In this document: positions 55,512-64,000 of the stretch, piece after piece
Numbering within the stretch: the stretch's first letter is position 1
Layout: each line of letters starts with the position of its first letter
Assembly (NCBI GenBank): GCA_008828725.1
Contig: MEHQ01000078.1
Span: 62,001 to 126,000, forward strand
Length of the DNA: 64,000 bases
Origin: Saccharina japonica
Taxonomy: Eukaryota > Sar > Phaeophyceae > Laminariales > Laminariaceae
Direction of reading: 5' to 3'
Position numbers and translations under genes: made by a program
Notes under the pieces: generated by a model
Told to the model about the DNA's origin: nothing
What the model saw: only the letters and a program-made list of their open reading frames with translations
Database searches by the model: none

Positions 55512-56145
55512 GGGCCCCTATTTACGGAGGTAGAAAACAATCCATTTGGAGAAAAGTTTATATCAAATTCGCTTTTATTGGTCCGAACTTGCATCACCAC
55601 CAAAGATTAGGATTTTGGGGTAGATTCAATTTGAATTGGACGAGAAAACCAAGAAGTTATTTTTTTTCGGGTAGAATCCAAATCAAATTTGGGACTTGGC
55701 CCGACTTGGACCGTCATGTCCACGGTGGGTAAACGCCCCCTGTTCAACCCGGCGCATTTCTTGATCGCATCGATGACCACGACCGAGGCGACAACACGTG
55801 AACTACAATTCGAGGCCACCGGGGCAACAGCCGCGCCTACGCCTACCACCATAGCACAGCATACCCCGGCGGTGGCGCCTCAAAATCAATCATGGCGGTC
55901 GCAATCCCCAACTTTTTAACCAGCTCGATGCTCCAACCCGACCAAGAACCGAGTGATGGACACGAAAACAGTAGGTTACGTTCGAGACTTAGATAGCTCC
56001 ATCGCCGTCGGTGTCTCGCCCGTGGCGTTTCAGGGATCCCTACGCCCACCCAAGATACCCTGAGAGCGATAGCTTCCTAGCCTGCGCCGCCAAAAGCAAA
56101 ACATTGCTGGCGGCGCCTTCGCTCTCGTGATCGACTTTTAATAGA
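55512..56145. mobile_element. Harbinger-like GGGCCC transposon, right end missing
   Basis: The left end GGGCCCCTATTTACGGAGG is preceded by TAA. The interior is ~80% like the reverse complement of 18188-19019 by eye. The plus strand has an open frame with ASMTTTEATTRELQFEATG. The right terminal repeat is absent; homology stops near 56145, where another repeat begins. Confidence 0.7.
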
Positions 56146-56159
56146 CTATCCTATTCACG

Positions 56160-56740
56160 GTTTCAACAGAGTTGATAATGGTACGAGTTTTCTAAGTTTT
56201 CAGTTTCCAAGAAGTGTTTTTTCTGACGACGTTGCAGCAGCTGAGTACGTAAAGGTTCGGGTAGAGTAAAGACAGTGTATTATTGCCCAGGGTATGTTAC
56301 AGTTAGCGCAGGCGTCGACGTTGCCTCCTGACGGTTTCGTATCCAAGCAAAAACTGCCATAATACGGTTTCACTGGTTCACTATTAATAGCTTCAAGAGC
56401 AGAGCTCACCACTTTTTCGACGCCATGGTTGACTAGCCCCATACTTTGATTGGTCGATTGGGTTGGGGTTAGGGTTACCTCAACTTCAAGGTCCTGCCCG
56501 GATCTCACGCGATCCTACGACTAGAGATTTCACGACGGTTTCAACGAAGTTGAAAGAGTTTTCCAATTTTCAGTTTCCAACAGGTGTCTTTCTGACGACA
56601 TTGCAGCAGCTAAGCACGTCGAGGTTCGGGTACAGTAACAACAGTGTGTATTATTAACCAGGGTATCTTACAGTTATAGCGCAGGCGTCGAAGCTGCCTA
56701 CTGACGGTTTCGTATCCAAGCAAACCGCCATACAATACAG
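56160..56740. repeat. Two ~200-bp direct repeats, ~375 bp apart
   Basis: 56160-56370 and 56537-56740 share TTTTCAGTTTCCAA, TCTGACGAC, TTGCAGCAGCT, GGTTCGGGTA and GACGGTTTCGTATCCAAGCA. Confidence 0.8.
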
Positions 56741-57685
56741 TATAAAACCCTAGTATTCTTCGGTTGAGCTGTTTTTTCGCCACAAGTATCCTCCTGGCAT
56801 TTCAAGACCTATCTGCTATAGCGTTATACCTGGTACACCATACATACATAGCGCCAACATTTTCAGTATACCAGGTATACAGCAGTGGGTACCCCTATTT
56901 AAGAGAGGGTACTCTATATAAGAGAGTAGTACAGTTCAGAGAGGCAACATCGGCTGGACCCGCCTACTCTAAACCTAGTACATATTTCCCACAGTGGATA
57001 AGAGAGAAAGCTAGTTTAGAGAGGTGTTTTCGGCCCGTACCACACCTGCCTCTCTGAAATCGGGGTACCCACTGTAATGTACGAAATATCTATGTATGCA
57101 TCGTGAGGAAGAAGGTTCTCGCACAGAGGTGCGGGCGTTTTTCAGGGCTCGATTCTTCCAGATCGGGAAGGTTTCCAATACGGAACAAGGCGTTTTCGGG
57201 AAAGGTCTGGTCTATGTATGTATCTAGAGCCATCCGAAGATATAGGACTAAACTTTTATCGCCCTTAATGGTAGCCGAGAAAACGAGCGCTCAAAAAACG
57301 ATCGCGTGTCCCTGCGCGATAACCCGCACCCTCACCGTCTACCTGGTATAGCACAGCACTTAGCAGCATCTAACAGCAAATGCGTCTATCTGGTACATCA
57401 GAGCACAGCAGTTAGCAGCATCTTCAGGAAATACACATTACGGACAGCGGTCTAGACTTGGAACGTACTACAGTAGTTTTTTAGACTTGAATTTACTATT
57501 ATAGTTTTCTACAGTAGACTTGAATGTACTATAGTTTTCTAGACTTGAATGTACCGGTTTTGCTGTGGTGTGGGACCTCCTAAAGCTATGGCTAACGACC
57601 ACCAAAATTCCCGCCTCCTCCCGACTCCTGACGCCCTTGACCATCAGCGGCAGCAGCATCAACAGCGGCATTCAGCAGCAGCAGC
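56741..57685. other. Upstream region of the ABC transporter gene
   Basis: No gene is seen. Short imperfect repeats (TATAGTTTTCTAGACTTGAA type) lie at about 57470-57550. This is the presumed promoter side; no motif is convincing. Confidence 0.45.
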
Positions 57686-60600
57686 ATGCAAGACCCAACA
57701 GCAGATGAGGCCAAGGCAAGCGTGATGGAGTCCGGCAGTGCGCCTTCCTCGAGCACCATGCAAGAGATTCCGATGGGGGGTTCGACGCCCCCAATTGGCG
57801 AGTCAGCTACCTCGTCAAGCTTGGCTCAGTCGGCGACCTCTTCGAGCTTGGCTCAGTCGGCCTCGTTCAAGAAGTCGGCGGCCGTAGGCCCGAGCATGGC
57901 TTCAAAGGTGGGTGTTATTATTGACAGCGTGTTATCTGTTCGCCGATCTCTGTTATTTCGTACCTTACTGTCGTCAAGACGGAAAGCGCACAATGTTCAG
58001 GAGCCATTGATACGTATATATGTACATCACACTATGACCCTTAACGTAAATATCGTATCAGCATACTAGCGGTCCTTATGTTTAAGAACAGAGTGGTATC
58101 ATAGCTTCGAAAATGTCGCCCTCAATACTGCACCCGCTGTTTTTTGCTGGGTTTGTTCACGGGTCTGGTCAATCCTCGTGGGTCGGGTCGGGTCGGGTCG
58201 AGTCACCCAACCCGACCCTGGCCCGACATGAACGAATACATACCTGGTATATGTACCTGCTGTTGCGGCGTAAATTTTCTAGAGTCCGTTTAGCTTGCTG
58301 TCACTGCTGTCGTTGCCGGTTTGACGGCTTAGACACTCTAGTTTTTGACCCGCCGAGGCCTCTTGAGACTCAATGCACCGCTTAAGGGTAGAGTTCCGTG
58401 CCGGCTGGCCGTCAAAGGGCAAAGGTTCCGTCAACCATCGCACCATGTTTGGTCACTGCTGCTCCTGCCAGAGGTGGTGAAATATGTCATTAATAAGACG
58501 CATGTCAAGAAAGGCAAAACACATCGTGCGCTGTCAAGGGGGTAGGGCTGAGTGTTCCACACTGAACCCTACCCTGGTGTATAGCAGTTTTGGTGTTAAT
58601 AAGCCAAGGCGTGCCAACGCGAAGGGTTCTGTCTATCGAGGGGTAAAAAGTGATGTCTCCTGACATTTTTGGTGGCGGTGATGGTGCTGCCGCTGCATTG
58701 CACTGCGCTGGTGCGGGTTTACTTATTCCTGCTCCCGTGTTACAGCAATATTATACGCGCTTACATAGCGGGTAAGCCGCCGGTACCACTCCCCCCCCCT
58801 GTAATGTACCTGGTATGATATTTCTATATATGTTCTTGCCTTGCGGGGCAATTAACCCGCCTGTGTATCGTACTGACAATGTCTTACGTGGATGGTATTG
58901 TTTGTCCAATCCCACAGGTACAGTATTATCAGTATGAATGTGTGTGATATACACAAAAGCCAGCTCAAAACAGGGAATCTCGTGGGATTGTGGGGGGGCA
59001 GAGTGATCAAGAGAAAGGATTGATGGAAACATTGAAAACACGGGGACAGCCGTTTGGTTCCGGTAGTAAGGCATAGGTTATTTGAAATGGTACTCCAATA
59101 CATACCAGGTACCTATAAGGCGTATTTATATACCAGGTATATGTACTGTATCCCTAACCCTGTACCCTAACCGCTATGAACTCTAAACCCCAATGCTTCC
59201 CTGACCCCGATGAACTCTGACCCCAACCCACCCCGAATACCAACACACGAGTCCGTTATAAACCGAAATTAATTCCGCATAAAAACAGAACAGACGGGCT
59301 TTTGAAGGCTCTAAGGGCCCGTCTTAACGAGCAAATAAAAAATGAAAATAAAAAATGAAAATAAAAACGAAAAGCAGAACTAAAGAATAATCGAGCCTCA
59401 TTGGTCAAACAGCAAAAAACAGCAGTAGAGATCCCGAAAACTCAGTGCCAGAGGGTTTAATTTTAATGAAAAGGGGTGCAATATTATCTGATTATGGGAT
59501 ATCATCGCCAAGAGGAACATAGGATGACCTGTTCGCAAGCGCACGGTGGGTGGAGTAGTGCGTGGGGCTGCTGCAGGGCTTGTGCGCCATCAAAGCCAGC
59601 ATATATCGGTAGGGTATAACCAAGCTGTGCCTATGCAAGAAACCAGAGGGTCAGGAGGTGGCTGTGGCGATATATTTTGCGATGGGGGTGCCAGAGAGCG
59701 GCCCGATGTCTGCCGACAAACGGCGAGGACCCAAACACAACTTCCAGGGCCTTCCTGAGGGAGCGGGTTGGACCACGAGCACCGCCTGCTCTCAGGGGTG
59801 CCTCGCGCGTGCGAGTTGGGTTTGTCCAGCTGCGTCGTTGGGTGCATTCGCCGCGAGTCCATATGCGGTGGCGGTTGAACTATTCCGTGATTCAAAAAAA
59901 AAGTTGCACCGCGAGTTTTTGCGAGCATTTTCGTTTTTTTTTTCAGATAAAGTTGGCTGTCGTTTGGACTCAACTGCGTTTTTTTAACAAAAAACAAAAG
60001 GCTGTTCGTCATTTTCATTTTTTTTTTTCATTTTTTATTTGCTCGTTAAGACCCACCCTAAATGGTTGAATACGAAGTATGCTTGACTTTAAACCCTAAA
60101 CCCTAACCCCGACCGGCTGGGAAACTTCTCGGAAACTTCTCGGAATGAAGACGCACTGAAGAGTTAGTGTGAATTATCGGCTATTTTATCGAAGCTGAGC
60201 CAAGTCTTAGGCAGCAAGTGAGGGCTACATACGTACCAACAGACCTTTAGGTAGCGTGGACAAAATGGTTGAAATACACTTTGGCTTGAACTTTGAACCC
60301 TAACCCGACACCCTGGGAATTTTCTCGGAATAATATGTGGCGACATTTTTTTTGTGTACGTACGTGAGGACTCTGAACCATTCTTTCGAAGCCGGGCCAA
60401 GTCGCTATATACGTGCTGTTCCTTCTTTCCTTCGTTATTTTCTTCCAGCATTGTTTTACTTTGCATTCCTTCCCCCATTCCTGCCTCCATTCGGAGAACA
60501 AAAATACACAACAATTTAAAACCCAAAAAAATACGCAAATAATTTACCCCGCCGTCCTGAACTTTTTTTTTGGGGATGTGATGTAAGGAGGAATTAAGCG

Positions 60601-63199
60601 TGGACTGCTGTTGCACTTCGGACCTGATGTTGGTAAACGCAGCGGTTAATTTCCATCCGCCCTTCGTTCCTGCCTGCGTTGCTGCATTCCTTCTTGCTCT
60701 AATTCCTCCATTCCGAGAACTACTGCACCGCACATACAACGGCAATACGTGGTATTCGTTGAAACTACCCGCTGAAAAGCTGTATTTCGTTCCTTCCGTT
60801 TTTCCTGCATTCAACCCTTCCTTGTACGTAGTACATATAATACCTCCCCTTGCTTCTTCTGTCCATCTGTTCATCCAAGCAATAATTGGTGGTTCGAATT
60901 GAAACGTAGATTCTGATTTTCGGACTCCCGCGGGTACATACGTACATACCTGGTGCGACGCTCCTGTTGAGGCGAGACTCCCTGGTGTGTGCTGTAAACC
61001 GTGCGTGCGCGTTGCAAGTTGTGTACGGTATGTGATATTAAGTAGTTACATGAAGCATTACGTTGTTTTTTCGTTAGGCGCTAATGATGTACGAATAATA
61101 TAGCTTGAATCTTTTTTTCTCATTTATGTTTTTTTTTTTTGTTGTTTCGTTGTTGTATTTTGCCGCCTCTTTTTGTTCTTGCTGTCTCCGAAGATCGGGA
61201 TTGGCGGCAACCACACCCTGGCGGCGATGGACCTGTCGTACACCATACAAATCGCGGGAAAGGACTCCAAGGTGAAAAATACACGAAACGGCTGAAACGG
61301 CTGAAACTGCCACTAATTTGTACATAAGCTGCATGTTACTATTAATAGGCTCCGCTCGGGCCAGGAATGTACTTCGTTTACACATATAAGCCCATTTTAT
61401 ACTCATATTAGAGTCTAGACGGGGATTGTATCCCCGGGCGAGACTAAGAAAAGAGATTCTACGAGTCAAGATCATAAGTGAACGGTATATACGTGAACGG
61501 TATATACGCGAACGGTATATACGTATCATAAATAGGTACGTATTTTGTTTGTTATGTTTCTTGTTTATTGTGTCATGCTGCTGTATCCAAAGACGCTGCG
61601 ATGGTTGAGGGCACCCTTGCCCCTGGACGGGCAGCCGTCAAGGACCGCCGTCAAGGAAACCCCCACACTAAAACTAGTACATTATGTCTAAGGAGGCGTT
61701 GACGGGGAAAAAATAGACCGCCAACCGACATCTTTGACCGCAAGAGTATTCGTATGCGTCGTCGCCTCCCTCCCTCTGTAGCCCCCGCTTTTCCTTGATA
61801 CGGACCTGTTGGTGTTTCTGAGCTCTTCGTTGGTCGGCGGCTTTTGTTCTTGTCTACGTGTCTGTCTACTTTTTTTGTTCTTGTCTACCTGTCTTATCTA
61901 TCTTATTATTCCTCATCCCTCCCCTCCCTCCCTCCCTCCCTCCCTCCCTCCCTCCCTCCCTCCTCCCTCCTCCCTCCCTCCATCCCATCCCTCCCTCCCT
62001 CCATCCCCTACGCGTTCCCACCCCTCAGGAGAAGGAGTCCAAGACGTTGATCCACCCCCTGACTTTCACGATCAAGCCGACAGAAATGGTGGCCATCATG
62101 GGCGCCTCGGGGGCGGGAAAGAGCACGCTGCTGGACGTGCTCGCTCAGCGCATCCCCTTCAGCCAGGCAAGCTATAATGAGTATTATACTAGTAGATGGC
62201 ACAACACACATAATAAGCCGCAGCCGTGTTTTCTATCCGTTTTTTTTTTTTTTTTTTTCTGTGTTGTTGCCGTTGGCAATGTTTTTATGTCGCCTCTTGC
62301 GTCTGTTGATGTTTGTGTTTGGTAGTAGAACACTGTTAATAACCACGCACGTCGTAGACTGCTGGATGTATAATATGTTTTTATGTTGTTTTCTCTCGCT
62401 GGAACAGGTGGACGGCAGCTACCTGCTCGACGGGCAGGCCATTCAGCCGAAAGAGTTCAAGCGCATGTCAGGCTACGTCATGCAGGTCTGCGTAACGGTC
62501 CACATAACGGTCCACGTAACGGTTCACACATCGGACAGATAATTAACAATCTAGATGTTTTAGGGAAGATATGTTCCTGATTTGCATGATGTGAATAGTC
62601 TACTCGTAGGCTGTTGGCCTATTCGTAGGCTGTTGGTCTACTCGTAGTCTGTTAACGTCCTGATGTTGTGTAACGGCCGTTTGTTGTGTAACAGCGTAAC
62701 AGCCTCTTTTGCGAAACTCCCCATAACTATTGTAGAAAGGGCGGATTTGTGTAACACCAGTGTATTGTATTTGTATATCGGCCTATTTGTGTAGCGACCT
62801 ACTGGCTGTATTTGTGTAGCAACCTACTGTGTTTGTGTAGTGACCTACTATATTTGTGTAGCGACCTACTGTCCTTATGTACCGACCTACTGTTTTTGTG
62901 TATCGACTTCACCTGGTACTGTATTTTTTTCACGAGTAACGGCCCATTATGTAACGACTTTTCTATATGTAACATGCCATTGTGTAACGGCCTGGCAGCA
63001 AGTATTAGGCAACGCCCTGTGTACGGCCTAATTCAGTATTCCTTGCCCATTGTTACTCGTGTCGTTTGTCTGATTACGTCTTTCGTGTGTTAACCTGTGT
63101 ATCTTTCTGGTGATCCAGGATGATGCGCTGTACCCGCTCTTGTCGGTACGTGAGACCCTCCAGTTCGCGGCCGAGCTCCGCATCCCCAACATGCACAAG
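57686..63199 (+). CDS. ABCG-type ABC transporter, 5' part
   Basis: ABCG half-transporters pump lipids, sterols or xenobiotics across membranes using ATP. Five exons are proposed: 57686-57907, 61194-61271, 62029-62166, 62408-62485 and 63119-63199. All are multiples of three and meet in phase 0, giving 199 residues before the gene leaves the window. Exon 1 gives a Ser-rich N-terminus ending SFKKSAAVGPSMASK. Exon 2 has HTLAAMDLSYTI. Exon 3 carries the Walker A motif GASGAGKST in IKPTEMVAIMGASGAGKST, then LLDVLAQR. Exon 4 reads SYLLDGQAIQPKEFKRMSG then YVMQ. Exon 5 has the Q-loop region DDALYPLLSVRETLQFAAEL. The signature, Walker B and membrane domain must lie to the right. Intron 3 appears to use a GC donor (CAG/GCAAGC). 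Exon 1 is linked only by phase and position and is less certain; exons could be missing in the 3.3-kb intron 1. Confidence 0.8.
58026..58100. mobile_element. TACCACT-type palindrome relic
   Basis: CACTATGACCCTTAACG at left and GGTCCTTATGTTTAAGAACA then GAGTGGTA at right, in ABC intron 1. Confidence 0.5.
58101..59314. other. ABC intron 1 sequence, nothing coding recognised
   Basis: A short GGGTC repeat is at about 58180-58200 and degenerate CCCTAACC-type words at about 59150-59210. No exon with ABC-family similarity is visible. Confidence 0.45.
59315..60058. mobile_element. Harbinger-like GGGCCC element in ABC intron
   Basis: The left GGGCCCGTCTTAACGAGCAA then ATAAAAAATGAAAAT mirrors the right TTTTTTATTTGCTCGTTAAG then ACCCACCC, with TAA at both edges (744 bp). 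The interior is unrelated to the other long members. Its frames show no known domain. Confidence 0.8.
60059..60430. repeat. ~208-bp tandem duplication with telomere-like words
   Basis: Two diverged units share AATGGTTGAA, CTTTGAACCCTAACCC-like sequence, TCTCGGAAT and GAAGC.G.GCCAAGTC. Confidence 0.65.
60431..61193. other. Rest of ABC intron 1, nothing recognised
   Basis: Low-complexity CTTCC-type stretches only, with a T-rich tract before the exon-2 acceptor. Confidence 0.5.
61655..61740 (-). repeat. Single inverted unit of the ~80-bp minisatellite
   Basis: CACACTAAAACTAGTACATT and GGCGTTGACGGGG with TAGACCGCC match the reverse complement of the array at 21310-22575. Confidence 0.65.
61918..62006. 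repeat. CCCT repeat before exon-3 acceptor
   Basis: About 20 CCCT units make a long polypyrimidine tract ending 20 bases before the CAG acceptor at 62026-62028. Confidence 0.9.
62785..62910. repeat. ~26-bp tandem repeat in ABC intron
   Basis: Six units of TTTGTGTAGCGACCTACTG with small changes. Confidence 0.8.
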
Positions 63200-63214
63200 G
63201 TAATGGAAACCCGC

Positions 63215-63295
63215 CGGAGGGGGGGAGGGGGGGGGGGGGGGGCGCGTACCATGATTGTGCACGGCCGTAGTCATATGACCATAGGGGGGGGGGGG
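63215..63295 (-). repeat. Dispersed CGGCCGTAGTCATATGACC repeat with G tracts
   Basis: GTGCACGGCCGTAGTCATAT then GACCATAG is bracketed by two long G runs. It is the reverse of the family at 31340-31440. Confidence 0.65.
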
Positions 63296-63299
63296 GATA

Positions 63300-63799
63300 T
63301 ATACGAAGAGGAGGCAACTCAGCTTGGTGAAATGAATGCTGAAATTTTGCGAAATCAGAGGAGAAAAGAGACGACAACAATGACGGTTACGGTAGTGTCG
63401 GCCACACCTTGCAACCCGGCGTTGAAAGTAGATAGCAAGGAGTTGTACAACATGGTGGGAGGGAGGGGAGGGGTTGCGTACTCACTTGTTGCTTGCCTTA
63501 AGCCATTTGACCATTGACCACGACTCCCTTTCGAGACGGAAGAAGGACAGAGGGAAGGGAGGGAGAGAACGAAGAGGGGTGGAGCAAGACGAGGGGAGGC
63601 AGAAGGGAGAAGGGAGAATAATAGAAGGAGGGAAAGAGGGGGAGGGGGTTGGTTATTTACACTGCTGAAAAGTGCCCCACGCGGATTCCAAGTAGTGTGT
63701 CCAGAAACAAATGTTGCACATCCTAAGCGATTACTAGCGCCTCCACACGCAGCAGACATTTGTTATTCTAGCAGTGGCTCGGCACTTCGCGAATGCTAC
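63300..63799. other. Right-edge ABC intron, purine-rich
   Basis: GGGAG-rich tract at 63520-63650 and a TTAA-type MITE relic at about 63672-63712 (GCGGATTCCAAGTAGTGTGT). No further exon is recognised. Confidence 0.5.
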
Positions 63800-63890
63800 C
63801 AAGGTCGGCATTGTAGGGATGCGAGGGTCTATGATCATACGACTACGGCCGTGCACGGCATGAGTACACCTCCCCCCCTCCCGATGCATG
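63800..63890 (+). repeat. GGCATTGTAGGGATGCGAGG dispersed repeat
   Basis: GGCATTGTAGGGATGCGAGG, GTCTATGATCATACGACTAC and GGCCGTGCACGGCATGAGTA are followed by a C-rich run. It is nearly identical to 31370-31440. Confidence 0.75.
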
Positions 63891-64000
63891 CCAACTTATG
63901 TTCAATAAAAAATGTGCGAAAAATACAAGTTGGCGCAGGAGACTATCGTTGACCCCCCCCTCCCCTCCCCCCCACCCCATGCATGCCAACTTGTCTGGTG

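Noticed and set aside
59590-60018. 142-residue minus-strand frame in ABC intron 1
   Set aside because: It lies within the Harbinger-like element, runs into its terminal repeat and shows no transposase motif.

Overview
The window looks like nuclear DNA of a photosynthetic, flagellate-forming stramenopile, most likely a brown alga or close relative. The reasons are: intron-rich genes with small phase-0 exons; a small protein whose N-terminus reads as a signal peptide ending in a Ser-Pro-Cys-Asp-Ala/Phe motif (like the ASAFAP bipartite plastid signal of heterokonts); a radial spoke gene, which implies motile flagella; short TTAGGG-type interstitial repeats; and a very high load of SINEs, MITEs and minisatellites. 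The exact taxon is inference.

Three host genes can be supported. (1) 4721-5182 (-), a 153-residue putative plastid-targeted membrane protein. (2) 24757-47178 (-), a radial spoke protein 3 (RSP3/RSPH3) gene, assembled here from five exons whose splice phases all match and give 524 residues. (3) 57686 to at least 63199 (+), the 5' part of an ABCG-type half-transporter gene running off the right edge.

The rest is mobile and repetitive DNA. 10251-17200 is a decayed non-LTR retrotransposon with a RING-like ORF1, reverse transcriptase, and a C-terminal zinc knuckle plus restriction-like endonuclease (R2-like architecture). Two hAT-like elements have perfect 8-bp target duplications: 5340-6879, filled with CCGTC repeats and a nested SINE, and 52318-53627, carrying a captured, frame-broken FNIP-repeat gene fragment. 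A tRNA-derived SINE family has more than a dozen copies on both strands. Several small palindromic families recur: PIF/Harbinger-like GGGCCC elements with TWA target duplications, TTAA-flanked MITEs, GTAGAGGT MITEs, GGACCATAGTAAATAGG MITEs and TACCACT palindromes.

The most unusual part is the RSP3 locus. A segment of 2.6-5 kb carrying exons 3 and 4 appears three times (about 27.7-32.5, 33.5-36.06 and 36.06-41.3 kb), nearly identical, with a single N at 36061 and SINE or simple-repeat sequence at the breakpoints. This is either a recent intragenic triplication or an assembly/haplotype artefact. The same gene has an intronic minisatellite built from about 15 copies of its own exon-2 5' splice site (44715-45195), and a decoy duplicate of the exon-4 3' splice site beside a 57-base G tract.
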